From: Meghimatium bilineatum
Taxonomy: Eukaryota > Mollusca > Gastropoda > Stylommatophora > Philomycidae
DNA length: 64,000 nucleotides
NCBI GenBank assembly: GCA_034231615.1
Contig: CM067309.1
Span: forward strand, 32,848,088-32,912,087
Direction of reading: 5' to 3'
The stretch's first letter is position 1. Each line of letters begins with the position of its first letter. This document shows, in pieces, positions 22,228-32,785 of the stretch. Under the pieces are notes generated by a model. The model saw only the letters and a list, made by a program, of their open reading frames with translations. It made no database searches and had not been told where the DNA came from. Both the position numbers and the translations under genes were made by a program.

Positions 22228-24256
22228 TTCAATGTCAACACTGTATTATTTACATGTTCTTCAATGTCAACACTGTATTATTTACATGTTCTTCAATGTC
22301 AACACTGTATTATTTACATGTTCTTCAATGTCAACACTGTATTATTTACATGTTCTTCAATGTCAACACTGTATTATTTACATGTTCTTTAATGTCAACT
22401 CTGTTCTCTTTATGTGTTCTTCAACGTCAACACTATACTCTACATGTTCTTCAACGTCAACTGTTCTCTTTACATGTTCTTCAACGTCAACTGTTCTCTT
22501 TACATGTTCCTCAACGTCAACTCTGTTCTCTTTACATGTTCTTCAACGTTGACATGTTCTTCAACATCAAAACTGTTCTCTTGACATGTTCTTCAATGTC
22601 AACACTATACTCTACGTGTTCTTCAATGTCAACACTATACTCTATGTGTTCTTCAATGTCAACGCTGTTTTCTTGACATGTTCTTCAATGTCAACACTAT
22701 ACTCTACATGTTCTTCAACGTCAACGCTGTTCTCTTTACATGTTCTTCAATATCAACACTGTTCTCTTTACATGTTCTTCAATGTCAACACTATACTCTA
22801 CATGTTCTTCAACGTCAACTCTGTTCTCTTTACATGTTCTTCAATATCAACACTGTTCTCTTTACATGTTCTTCAACATCAACACTATACTCTACATGTT
22901 CTTCAACGTCAACTATATACTCTACATGTTCTTCAATGTCAATGCTGTTCTCTTTACATGTTCTTCAATGTCAACACTATACTCTACATGTTCTTCAACG
23001 TCAACTCTGTTCTCTTTACATGTTCTTCAATATCAACACTGTTCTCTTTACATGTTCTTCAACGTCAACACTATACTCTACATGTTCTTCAATGTCAACA
23101 CTGTTCTCTTTACATGTTCTTCAACGTCAACACTATACTCTACATGTTCTTCAACGTCAACACTATACTCTACATGTTCTTCAATGTCAATGCTGTTCTC
23201 TTTACATGTTCTTCAATATCAACGCTGTTCTCTTTACATGTTCTTCAATGTCAACTCAGTTCTATATGTTCTTCAACGTCAACACTATACTCTACATGTT
23301 CTTCAATATCAACGCTGTTCTCTTTACATGTTCTTCAATGTCAACTCAGTTCTATATGTTCTTCAACGTCAACACTATACTCTACATGTTCTTCAACGTC
23401 AACACTTTACTCTACGTGTTCTTCAATGTCAACACTATACTCTACATGTTCTTCAACGTCAACGCTGTTCTCTTTACATGTTCTTCAATGTCAACTCAGT
23501 TCTCTTTACATGTTCTTCAATGTCAACACTATACTCTACGTGTTCTTCAACGTCAACACTGTTCTCTTTACATGTTCTTCAATGTCAACTCAGTTCTCTT
23601 TACATGTTCTTCAACGTCAACACTATACTCTACATGTTCTTCAACGTCAACGCTGTTCTCTTTACATGTTCTTCAATATCAACACTGTTCTCTTTACGTG
23701 TTCTTCAATGTCAACACTATACTTTACATGTTCTTCAACGTCAACGCTGTTCTCTTTACATGTTCTTCAATATCAACACTGTTCTCTTGACATGTTCTTC
23801 AACGTCAACACTATACTCTACATGTTCTTCAACGCCAACACTGTTCTGTTTACATGTTCTTCAACATCAACACTGTTCTCTTTACATGTTCTTCAATATC
23901 AACACTGTTCTCTTGACATGTTCTTCAACGTCAACACTATACTCTACATGTTCTTCAACGTCAACGCTGTTCTCTTTACATGTTCTTCAACGTCAACACT
24001 GTTCTCTTTACATGTTCTTCAATGTCAACACTGTTCTCTTTACATGTTCTTCAACGTCAACACTGTTCTCTTTACATGTTCTTCAATGTCAACACTATAC
24101 TCTACGTGTTCTTCAACGTCAACTGTTCTCTTTTCGTGTTCTTCAACGTCAACTCTGTTCTCTTTACATGTTCTTCAACGTCAACACGGTACTCTTTACG
24201 TGTTATTTAATGTCAACACTTTTCTCTTTATGTATTCTTCAATGTTAACACTATAC
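22228..24256. repeat. 2-kb minisatellite, ~65 units of 30/32 bp
   Basis: Units start 'atgttcttcaaygtcaac' and end either '...tgttctctttac' (32 bp) or '...tatactctac' (30 bp). The two types are interspersed in recurring patterns, so there is higher-order structure. Because neither strand's stops fall inside the unit, several frames stay open for hundreds of codons (for example 22586-24307). These are artefacts: they have Cys/Ser/Thr- and Phe-rich repeats, no single reading frame and no gene signals. Confidence 0.97.
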
Positions 24257-24339
24257 ACTATTCTTTTGTGGCCCCCAAGAACCTATAAAACTGTTGACTT
24301 TCCTTAAATGCTTATATATTAGAGCCGTGCATTCAGTCT

Positions 24340-24403
24340 GTGCTCATAGGATAATCCCATAGATGGTTCGGTGATATATCATATTGCATGAACGTGTCTC
24401 TAA
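24340..24403 (+). mobile_element. RTE-like LINE 3' end, left piece
   Basis: This sequence, continued at 25280, matches the LINE C-terminal block seen at 9815 and 57735. 24391-24403 (aacgtgtctctaa) is the left TSD of the inserted inverted dimer. Confidence 0.55.
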
Positions 24404-25279
24404 TGTCAAGATAAACAAAAATAGGTAGATGTGTTACCAAAATAAAATATAAAACAACCTAACAAGGAGATACAGGGACAGACGACGTATCGACTAAAAA
24501 GCCTTCATCAGGACAAACGAAAGACAACAGTACAACGAATCTTACATGGAGACAAACGTGGTTGATAGGGAGGAAAGAGGAGGAGAGATAGCGAATGGAT
24601 AGTGGAGGAAGCAAATAGGGAGCAGCATATCAGGGAGGAAGAGAGTATGAGGAGAAGAAGTGAGGAGGGGAAAGTGCACAGAAGGAGGTGAGGAGTGAAA
24701 ATAGATAAGGTGTGGTAGCAAGTAAAATAAGATAAATATGTTTAAATTAAGATACTTACCTCAAAAGTGGAAACAGGCTTCTTCTCATACCCTCTTCCTC
24801 CCTGCTAGGCTGTTCCATCTCTGCTATCTATTCGTTATACTCATTGCCTGTTGCCACTTTTGAGGTAAGTATCTTAATTTAACCATATTTATCTTATTTT
24901 ACTTGCTACCACACCGTATCTATTTTCACTCCTCACCTCCTTCTGTGCACTTTCCCCTTCTCCTCCTCATACTCTCTTCCTCCCTGATATGCTGCTCCCT
25001 ATTTGCTTCCTCCACTATCTATTCGCTATCTCTCCTCCTCTTTCCTCCCTATCAACCACGTTTGTCTCCATGTAAGATTCGTTGTACTGTTGTCTTTCGT
25101 TTGTCCTGATGAAGGCATTTTAGTCGAAACATCGTCTGTCCCTGTATCTCCTTGTTAGGTTGTTTTATTTTGGTAACACATCTATCTATTTTTGTTTATC
25201 TTGACATTTGCCCGGTGTTACTCCAGTCACCTACTTCATGTTTAGGGTTGTTACCCAACACTGGAACATTTATCCCTCA
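24404..25279. mobile_element. PLE-like inverted dimer insertion
   Basis: An 876-bp insertion is flanked by a 13-bp direct repeat, aacgtgtctctaa (24391-24403 and 25280-25292). It is made of two inverted arms, 24404-24770 and 24853-25208, about 95% identical by eye, around an 82-bp loop. The right end carries 71 extra bases (25209-25279) that resemble a LINE RT fragment and also border the related unit at 20196. Each arm has the PLE-like block 'cctgatgaaggc...gtcgaaac'. No protein is encoded. The head-to-head layout with a variable-length TSD fits retrotransposition of a Penelope-like type better than a DNA transposon. Confidence 0.7.
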
Positions 25280-25420
25280 ACGTGTCTCTAACCGTGACAG
25301 GTCAGCACGCCAGAATCGCAGAGTGTCCAGAGAATCCACGAGGAAGATCACATTCTGGAAAGAATATGTCACATGCGGATAGCTATTCAAAATGTGTTGA
25401 GGATAAAGTTTTCACCATCG
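25280..25420 (+). mobile_element. RTE-like LINE 3' end, right piece
   Basis: The + strand encodes DRSARQNRRVSRESTRKITF then WKEYVTC, the counterpart of the end block at 4090-4460. It continues the LINE split by the inverted dimer. Confidence 0.65.
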
Positions 25421-25439
25421 CTTACATCTTCTGTAGAAA

Positions 25440-25800
25440 TGTTAATGTTGTGATTTTGAGATGTTCCGGATGCATTGGTTCACAAATTATCCAGAATGGT
25501 ATATTCTCCAGTAGGATAATGCACAAGCGCATGTCCGACCCGTTATGCAGCAATTTATAACGTCTATGGGACCGCATCATATGGAGAACCAAAGCCTCTG
25601 CCCTATGTGTCGCTTGCGACACGAAAGGAACAAACTAAATGGGCAGAGTCTATATGCAAGATTTACTAGTTAACCTGCAATAGCTCGAAGCTGCTTTCAC
25701 ACGTGAAAGAGACTTGATTCCTTAGAATTTCCTGCAGAGACGTGTATGTTGCATGCGGAGTCGCTACCAATCTTGTTTGAAAACACGAGATTGACATACC
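25440..25800 (+). mobile_element. Tc1-like transposase remnant
   Basis: Across shifting + frames: ILQ.DNAQAHVRPVMQQFI (the Tc1 'QQDNARPH' block, second catalytic Asp), LWDRIIWR near 25565, and LEAAFTRERDLIP then MRSRYQSCLKTR (the 'EW..IP...SM..RC.A' C-terminal signature). Several frameshifts and a stop make it inactive. No terminal repeats seen. Confidence 0.68.
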
Positions 25801-26049
25801 AGATTATGATGATATTATTCATGCATTTTTTGTTTGTATTTTTATTTGTGTTCTCCCTTGTCTGCGGATGTGTCAAAGATTTTCCAAAAATCTGATTTAC
25901 AAATTAAAGACCAGCATGGATTCATATTAAAAAAAAATTAATACGGGTTCCAAGTTTCACACTCTGTTCCTGGAAAATACTGTTCCCGGATAATACTGGT
26001 GGTGGTCTATAGATAACATATTTTTAACATTGGTTATACATAAAATGAG

Positions 26050-26378
26050 AAGAAACGAATCAAAACCTCATCACAGATGTTATCGGAAAACGCCGTTGGT
26101 CCTTTGTCGGGCATGTCCTACGCGCAGACATCAACATAATATACCACCAATCTCTTGAATGCCTCTTGAAAACAGGCAAAAGAGCCAGGGGTAGATCAAA
26201 AGAAACACTCAGAAGAACAATACTTCGAGAAAGTAAAACAATCACTATACACACTATTCAAGAACTGCACAGAATAGATTTGAAAAGACAGAATAGAGAG
26301 AGATCTGACATACGCCCTATGCGCTAACTTCAGCGTTAAAGGAAAATGAATGAATGAATACATAAAATATCTGTGTAA
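26050..26378 (+). mobile_element. LINE 3' end fragment with (GAAT)n tail
   Basis: The + strand encodes RRWSFVGHVLRADIN, LLKTGKRARGRSKETLRRT and ERSDIRP in one frame, the usual basic C-terminus of an RTE/CR1-like RT. It ends in 'aatgaatgaatgaata', a tetranucleotide tail. The upstream RT core is missing. Confidence 0.72.
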
Positions 26379-26424
26379 CTTCATTCGTGACATTTGGATA
26401 CTTGCCTTCTTGTATTTATCTTTT

Positions 26425-29400
26425 GGAATGTTCTACTCTCATGGAATGTTCGGACACTTACGGATATCTCAGATGTAAACAGACCAGAAAGAAGAACAGC
26501 ACTAATTGCTAAAGAATTGGCCCGTTATAATCTGGATATTGTTGCACTTAGTGAAACGCGGTTTGCAGATGAGGGTCAGTTGACAGAGAGAGGTGGAGGG
26601 TATACATTCTTCTGGATAGGACGTAAAAACACAGAGAGGCGTGAATCAGGTGTTGGTTTTGCTATAAAATCATCTCTGGTGCAGAAACTTCCAGGTCTGC
26701 CTCGAGGAATTAGCGATCGCTTGATGTCGTTGCGATTGCAAGTGAGCAAAAATAACTTTGCCACATTACTTTCTGCATATGCGCCGACAATGACAAATCC
26801 TGATGAGGAAAAGGATAAGTTCTATGAAGAGTTAGATGCCGCTATATCTGGTACACCGAGAACTGATAAACTCATTATCCTGGGTGATTTCAATGCCCGA
26901 GTTGGCAAAGACTCCCAGACATGGCAAGGTGTTCTTGGACGTCATGGGATCGGTAAATGTAACAGCAATGGTTCCCTTCTTTTAAAGCTATGTTCTGTGC
27001 ACGAACTCACTATCACCAACACTATGTTTCGTTTGCCAACGCGCAAAAAGACCTCTTGGATGCATCCACGCTCCAAGCAGTGGCATCTTATAGACTATAT
27101 CATAACCAGAAAAAGGGACATCAAGGATGTTCGTGTCACAAAAGCAATGTGTGGAGCTGAATGCTGGACTGATCACCGGCTTATAGTATCCAAACTAAAT
27201 TTCACCATTGCAAGAAAAAGACGTCCACAGGGACAAAAGATAGAAAAACGCCTAAACACTGATCGGTTGAGTAACCACGATATAAAAAATAATCTCTCCA
27301 AGGATCTCGACGTAGCCTTGGGAGACTTAGATCTTCTTAATACCACATCTGAAGATAGCTGGGCTTCGTTTAAAGGAATTATTTACGCCAAAGCGAAGGA
27401 ACATTTGGGAGTGAAGGTACATAGACACCAAGACTGGTTTGATGATAATAATTTTGAGATAACATCATTGTTAGAAGAGAAACACAAAGCTTTCAAGAAA
27501 CTACAAGGGGCAGCATCTTCACCGTCCAAGAAAGTAGCCTATAACAAGATCCGTAACACTTGTCAAAAGAAGCTTAGAGAGATGAAGGATAAATGGCTAA
27601 GTCGAAAAGCTGAAGAAATTCAAATGTTTGCAGACAGAAAGGACTATAAGCGATTCTATGAGGCTTTAAGAACTATCTATGGTCCACACTCATCGGGATC
27701 ACCACCTCTATTAAATGCCGATTCGTCGAAGCTTCTCACTGATAAAAATGACATCTTAAATCGTTGGGCTGAACATTTTGAAGAAATCCTAAACAAACCA
27801 TCAGTAATAAATGAAGAAGTCATAAACAGAATACCACAACTTAGGATAAGAGAAGAACTCGATATACCTCCAAGCAGTCAAGAGGTTATTATAGCGATTA
27901 AACAAATGTCAAATGATAAAGCTCCAGGTTTGGATGCCTTACCTGCTGAAATTTATAAAAATGGCGGACCACTGCTGATTAAAAAACTAACTGACATTTT
28001 TGGTATTTTCTGGAACTCAGGTACATTGCCTCAAGATCTAAAAGATGCTTCTATAGTGCACCTATATAAAGGCAAAGGTACCAAACAGTCTTGCGATAAT
28101 CATAGGGGCATATCACTTTTGTCTATAGCTGGTAAAATTCTCGCTCGTGTCATACTCAACAGATTAAATAATTCTCTACTAAACGAGCTACTCCCAGAGA
28201 GTCAGTGCGGTTTTCGTGCAGGTCGTGGTACAGTTGATATGATATTCTCTGCACGACAAATTCAGGAAAAGTCACAAGAGCAACATAGTGAACTCTTAGC
28301 AACATTTGTGGACTTAACTAAAGCATTCGATACCGTTAACAGAGAAGGACTGTGGAAGGTGCTTACAAAGTTCGGATGCCCCCCAAAACTTGTCACTGTG
28401 ATACGACAATTTCATGACGGTATGATGGCTAGTGTTATCTGCGACGGAGGAGTATCTCCTGCATTCCCTGTCACAAATGGTGTAAAGCAGGGATGTGTGC
28501 TGGCCCCTACTCTTTTCAGCCTGTTATTTACAGCCATGTTAACGGAAACACACCATAGTAATGAAACAGCAGGCATAATGATCAATTACAGAACGGATGG
28601 TGGTCTTTTCAATTTACGTCGTCTAAAAGCAAACACGAAAACTAAATCTAGTACTGTTAGAGAATTACTTTATGCTGACGACTGTGCATTGTATGCTGAC
28701 TCTGTCGTAAACATGCAGAGCACCATAGACCGCTTCTCAAAGGCCTGCAACAACTTTGGTCTCACTATTAACACCAAAAAAACAGAAGTCATGCACCAAG
28801 CAACATCAAATAGCCAACATACTGCTACTTCCATCATCGTCAATAAGGAAAAACTGCAGGTAGTCGACAATTTTACTTACCTTGGAAGCACTCTCTCTCG
28901 CGATGTCAACATTGATGTGGAAGTTAACAAGAGACTGGCAAAAGCTAGTGCTGTATTTGGCGGATTACGCAAAAATGTATGGGACAGAAGAGGTATAAGA
29001 ACAACCACCAAACTACAAGTATATCATGCTGCTGTTATACCAACCTTACTATACGCCTGCGAAACGTGGACAGTGTATGCTAGACATGCAAGAAAGTTAA
29101 ATCATTTCCATCTTACCTGCCTACGTAAATTACTAAACATCCATTGGTGGGACAAAGTACCAGACTACGAGGTCTTGGAAAATTCAACCTCAATCAGCAT
29201 CCACACAATACTTATGAAGGCGCAGGCACGCTGGGCAGGCCATCTTGTGCGCATGGAGAACTCGCGATTGCCAAAACAAATATATTATGGAGAACTCAAG
29301 GCAGGATTTCGAAAAGCTGGTGGACAGAAAAAGCGTTTCAAAGACACGCTCAAGTCATCCTTGAAACATCTTAACATTGACGTAGGTGCTTGGGAGAGCC

Positions 29401-29693
29401 TCGCTCAGGATAGAACGGCTTGGCGTTACAGCATTAGAACGGGAGCACTAGCGGCAGAAGAATTCAGACAAGAAACTGCAAGACAGAAGCGGACACGTAG
29501 AAAAGAAAAAACATCTCAACCTCACACAGATACATTCTATTGTTGTCAATTCTGTGAAAGAACATTTTGTGCGCGCATTGGACTTGCTAGTCATTTAAAA
29601 ACGCACTATTAACTTTATTATTTTATTATTTATTGTTATTATTATTATGGTTGAGTTTTTGGTCATCGTCGATCACGACGGACGAACATCATC
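26425..29693 (+). mobile_element. Young LINE with intact coding region (APE endonuclease-RT-C2H2)
   Basis: A 3269-bp non-LTR retrotransposon bounded by an 11-bp TSD, atttatctttt, at 26414-26424 and 29694-29704. It encodes an uninterrupted endonuclease-reverse transcriptase (see CDS 26427-29612) followed by an 81-bp 3' UTR that ends in a short ATC repeat. The 5' boundary falls at the first residues of the endonuclease domain, so the copy is slightly 5'-truncated or begins there naturally. Members of this family are often annotated as craniofacial development protein 2-like. Fragments lie at 17240, 38640 and 44034. Confidence 0.93.
26427..29612 (+). CDS. LINE endonuclease-reverse transcriptase with C-terminal zinc finger
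   Basis: The open frame of about 1061 codons has no internal stop. Domain order: APE-type endonuclease (SWNVRTL at the start, ALSETRF, LGDFNARVG, TDHRLIVSKL), spanning roughly residues 1-230; a linker; reverse transcriptase (NDKAPGLDALPAEIYKNGG; FVDLTKAFDTVNREGLW, first catalytic Asp; NGVKQGCVLAPTLF; YADDCALYAD, catalytic pair); a thumb region ([27 protein letters not shown]); and a last C2H2 finger (CCQFCERTFCARIGL then SHLKTH). The frame has no ATG upstream of RT-proximal codons inside the element and no in-frame ATG at its 5' end. The first in-frame Met is well inside the endonuclease (SDRLMSLRL). The product would nick target DNA and copy its own RNA there by target-primed reverse transcription. 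The intact frame indicates recent insertion. Expression is doubtful without a start codon. Confidence 0.92.
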   Translation, partial: NVLLSWNVRTLTDISDVNRPERRTALIAKELARYNLDIVALSETRFADEGQLTERGGGYTFFWIGRKNTERRESGVGFAIKSSLVQKLPGLPRGISDRLMSLRLQVSKNNFATLLSAYAPTMTNPDEEKDKFYEELDAAISGTPRTDKLIILGDFNARVGKDSQTWQGVLGRHGIGKCNSNGSLLLKLCSVHELTITNTMFRLPTRKKTSWMHPRSKQWHLIDYIITRKRDIKDVRVTKAMCGAECWTDHRLIVSKLNFTIARKRRPQGQKIEKRLNTDRLSNHDIKNNLSKDLDVALGDLDLLNTTSEDSWASFKGIIYAKAKEHLGVKVHRHQDWFDDNNFEITSLLEEKHKAFKKLQGAASSPSKKVAYNKIRNTCQKKLREMKDKWLSRKAEEIQMFADRKDYKRFYEALRTIYGPHSSGSPPLLNADSSKLLTDKNDILNRWAEHFEEILNKPSVINEEVINRIPQLRIREELDIPPSSQEVIIAIKQMSNDKAPGLDALPAEIYKNGGPLLIKKLTDIFGIFWNSGTLPQDLKDASIVHLYKGKGTKQSCDNHRGISLLSIAGKILARVILNRLNNSLLNELLPESQCGFRAGRGTVDMIFSARQIQEKSQEQHSELLATFVDLTKAFDTVNREGLWKVLTKFGCPPKLVTVIRQFHDGMMASVICDGGVSPAFPVTNGVKQGCVLAPTLFSLLFTAMLTETHHSNETAGIMINYRTDGGLFNLRRLKANTKTKSSTVRELLYADDCALYADSVVNMQSTIDRFSKACNNFGLTINTKKTEVMHQATSNSQHTATSIIVNKEKLQVVDNFTYLGSTLSRDVNIDVEVNKRLAKASAVFGGLRKNVWDRRGIRTTTKLQVYHAAVIPTLLYACETWTVYARHARKLNHFHLTCLRKLLNIHWWDKVPDYEVLENSTSISIHTILMKAQARWAGHLVRMENSRLPKQIYYGELKAGFRKAGGQKKRFKDTLKSSLKHLNIDVGAWESLAQDRTAWRYSIRTGALAAEEFRQETARQKRTRRKEKTSQPHTDTFYCCQFCERTFCARIGLASHLKTHY

Positions 29694-29704
29694 ATTTATC
29701 TTTT

Positions 29705-30337
29705 ACTTACCCCCGTTGTGGGCGCAGTTTTTTCAATTGTTAGCACGTAAATCTTCTGGTGTTTTACAGGGGTTCAAAAAAATAGTAATATATAATCTGC
29801 CATGTATTTTATAAGATGTGACTAAGAAGTGTTAGGACATTTTTTTGGACACAAAGGGAGATTACAAATATGAGGCTGCTTTGTTGAGGACGAGTACAGA
29901 AATTGTTATGTATCACATTGTATCTTCTAACGTGAGAAACGTTGACCAATGTAAGACTGACTAACCATCACTGACTGGTGTTTTACCGAGGTATGTCACA
30001 CTTTCCTGACGTAGTTCTCGAGACTAGAAGGTATGCAACTAGACAGGTTAAATACATATTTCCTTAGTGCAAAGATAGTTCTGGCAAACTTAAGTCCTGC
30101 TGACTCACCGGAATTCCTTTATATCACAGGTGTCACCTATCACAGGTCACATTGAATCTCAGATCTCATGTTTCTAATATATTCTGCTGTGGCCAATAGT
30201 AGGAACTGAGTTCATGGACTGTGTGTTCTCTGTTACTGGATGATGTGCGTGTGCCACTAGCAAATGAAGTTGTGTAGCGTTTGCTTATACTTTTTAAAGT
30301 GATGCGAAATGAAATGTGTATTTAGATCGTTTAATTG
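29705..30337. other. No recognisable feature
   Basis: Pre-insertion flank of the young LINE. No gene or repeat structure was identified. Confidence 0.45.
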
Positions 30338-30733
30338 TTACTTACAAGTTGTTAAATTGTTGGCTACATATGGTTAAATTACTGGTTACAGGTTGATAAA
30401 TTGTTGGTTACAGATTATTAAATTATTGGTTACAGGTTGTTAAATTGTTGTCTACAGATGGTTACATGACTGATTACAGATTGTTAAATTGTTGCTTACG
30501 GGTTGTTAAAGTATTGGTTACAGATTGTTAAATTGTTGGTTACAGGTTGTTAAATTGTTGCTTACAGGTTGTTAAATTGTTGCTTACAGGTTGTTAAATT
30601 GTTGCTTACAGGTTGTTAAAGTATTGGTTACAGATTGTTAAATTGTTGGTTACATGTTATTAAATTATTGGTTACAGGTTATTAAATTGTTGCTTACAGG
30701 TTGTTAAATTGTTGCTTACAGGTTGTTAAATTA
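30338..30733. repeat. 22-bp minisatellite, ~17 units
   Basis: Units read 'ttacaggttgttaaattgtt' followed by gc or gg, with variants carrying 'agattg' or 'aggttat'. Confidence 0.95.
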
Positions 30734-30784
30734 TATATTGGTTCAACTTTTTTTTGGAGGGGGGAGGTGGTTGGTCACAAGTAG

Positions 30785-31030
30785 GCATATCGGTTATTGT
30801 ACAAATACTGATGTTCTATATTTGTGGTTCTGAGGACACTTCAATATTTGTATGAGATGTTCGTTGTTGTAATAGTCATTGTCTCTATTGGTCCGTTCTC
30901 AGTGACGTGAGTGCACAATTTGAATGTCTTGACAAAATAACATATTTTTTTTGGGATGTAGTTGGTCAAGTACGGAAAATCTGTTTATTTGAGTTACAAG
31001 GCGATTCAGTTTCCGCTAGAACAGGCACCA
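30785..31030 (+). repeat. Interspersed repeat R1, copy 1
   Basis: About 245 bp that match 63045-63300 in the same orientation. Shared stretches include 'ttcgttgttg', 'ttctcagtgac', 'gaatgtcttgacaa' and 'ggatgtagttggt'. It is non-coding and of unknown family; the two copies are roughly 75-80% alike by eye. Confidence 0.75.
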
Positions 31031-31204
31031 CATTGTTGGTTACAGATACCTAACATCGCCTGTGCCATCAACTCGCAGTACATTTTCAGAAGAGTGCTTC
31101 TGAAAATCATCCGCTGAGCACGTTCTACGTTGCTGTTGTGATAGTTCGGCATTTATATCTCTAATTATTTACAAAGGGTTTATTTATCATGCCTAATCAC
31201 TTTG

Positions 31205-31435
31205 TTTCTTGCATGTATTTAGAAACCCATCACAGAAATGTTGAAATGTTTACTTTGTTTCTTTCATTTATTTATAATCCCATCATTGGATGTGTTGTAA
31301 TGTTTTCGTTTATATCATTTATTTATAAACCCATCATTGGATGTGTTGTAATGTTTTCGTTTATATATTTCATTTATTTATAAACCCATCATTGGATGTG
31401 TTGTAATGTTTTCGTTTATATCTTTCATTTATTTA
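31205..31435. repeat. ~51-55-bp tandem repeat, 4 units
   Basis: Units contain 'cccatcattggatgtgttgt' and 'aatgttttcgtttatat'. The first unit is the most diverged. Confidence 0.92.
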
Positions 31436-31453
31436 AACAGCTTCCCGCTCGAG

Positions 31454-31640
31454 ACTGCTACTGACAGCACTTTTAGAGATTAATACTGCTACTGACAGCA
31501 CTTTTAGAGATCGATACTGCTACTGACAACACTTTTAGAGATCGATACTGCTACTGACAACACTTTTAGAGATCGATACTGCTACTGACAACACTTTTAG
31601 AGATCGATACTGCCACTGACAGCACTTTTAGAGATCGATT
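31454..31640. repeat. 31-bp minisatellite, 6 units
   Basis: Units read 'actgctactgacaacacttt' plus 'tagagatcgat', with aac/agc variation. The last unit has 'gccactg'. Confidence 0.95.
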
Positions 31641-31679
31641 AGGGTCATTTGGTATTAAGTGTGATAATATAAGTTTGCC

Positions 31680-32070
31680 ACCAAGGAAGCAGAATGATGA
31701 GTTTATCGAATCAGCGAACTACAGGAACCATCATCATACGTACCTTCAACCTCTACCAGAGTGTAACTGTATCAATTCATAACAAATAGCTAAGTCCCTG
31801 GGATCATCAACAGAGAGCACCAAACACCACCTCAGCGAAAGTCTCTGGCACAGGAAATGATTGCGTGCACACATACATGATCCACACACATGTGTACACA
31901 GATCGATCGGCAGAGGGAGCTATAAAATTGGAGGAAGAAGCGTCTTTATAAGATATAATAATGGAAAGAGAAAGAGCCCCAGTAAAGCGTAAAAACACGA
32001 AAATAAATGATCAAACTTCAGAGCAGAAGCCGAGGCACATTAAAAAAAGATTTATGTACACCAGCGACAG
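31680..32070 (+). mobile_element. RNase H LINE fragment, old
   Basis: The + strand reads HTCVYTDRSAEGAI, the start of a LINE RNase H (YTDGS with Gly replaced by Arg), then about 50 codons of diverged sequence. Upstream 'RT-end' sequence is too degraded to align with confidence. Confidence 0.5.
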
Positions 32071-32145
32071 AAGACATGTTCTCTGAATAAATTAATCCTT
32101 CATTCGTTCCTTTTCTTGATTATTTTCGTGTTTTCCGTGGGTAAA

Positions 32146-32205
32146 TATTTATATACTTGGAATATCATGCCAAAAATAGCCAAGGCTACTTCAAGTATAT
32201 AAATA
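32146..32205. repeat. Short hairpin, 14-bp arms
   Basis: Perfect inverted arms (tatttatatacttg and its complement) surround 32 bp. The arms are AT-rich, and no function is evident. Confidence 0.6.
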
Positions 32206-32480
32206 GTAAAAAATGGAAAGCGTGACAATAATCGTACCGAATGAAGGCATATTTACTTTTTGCAGTTAGGTCTTATAGTACTGTACATGGTCACAGTACG
32301 GCAATGCATTTTCTGATATTCTGCTGTGTACTAGGTCGCTGTAACATCAACGATTGAAGTAATTTCCAACCGGATCTTCTGTTCTGTTCTGTCAACACTT
32401 GCAACCAATGGTGATGACAAATATGATTTGGAAAAAAATTAGTAACTAGTGACAAATGGGCCCTAGTGAATATGTTATAG

Positions 32481-32652
32481 CAGTGTTTCCCAGCAATTTA
32501 ATTGTTCAGGGGGACAATTTGAAAGTTGTAATTAGGCTTCATTTAGGGAATAATAAAATAATTTAATATTACAAAATGTATATATATATAACAAAGGGGA
32601 TATAAATATTTAGGTGGGGCATAGTAAAAAAAAAAAAAGGTTTTGAACACTG
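32481..32652. mobile_element. hAT-type MITE with exact 8-bp TSD
   Basis: A 172-bp non-coding element begins cagtgtttcccag and ends ttttgaacactg, as in hAT elements with CAGTGTT termini. Both sides carry the same 8-bp duplication, tgttatag (32473-32480 and 32653-32660). The interior is AT-rich. Confidence 0.88.
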
Positions 32653-32660
32653 TGTTATAG

Positions 32661-32785
32661 TATCATCTTCATTAAAATGCCGTCTCCGCATCGAAGGTTG
32701 GTTGCAACTGACCTCCAGCATCTTCTGTCTCTTGCCGTAGTGCTGCTCTCTGCTAGAAACCTGGCCATCTCATCACGTTGCACCG
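32661..32785 (-). mobile_element. RTE-like LINE 3' end fragment
   Basis: Reverse-complement of the 3' end of the family at 53555-54474 ('gccgtctccgcatcgaaggt', then 'ctcttgccgtagtgctgctc'), 5'-truncated near 32785. Confidence 0.75.

Noticed and set aside
22228-24256. CRISPR-like array
   Set aside because: Repeats are directly adjacent without unique spacers and the window is eukaryotic.
22586-24307. Open frame of 573 codons and overlapping frames of 502 and 370 codons
   Set aside because: They run through a 30/32-bp minisatellite; three frames encode similar low-complexity repeats, with no family match, start context or splice logic.
25104-25145. Hammerhead-ribozyme-like string (ctgatga...gaaac...gtc) in the PLE-like arms
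   Set aside because: The core words are present and PLEs are known to carry hammerheads, but no stem I pairing is visible next to the core and stem II is not conserved between copies (20260, 24500, 25105).
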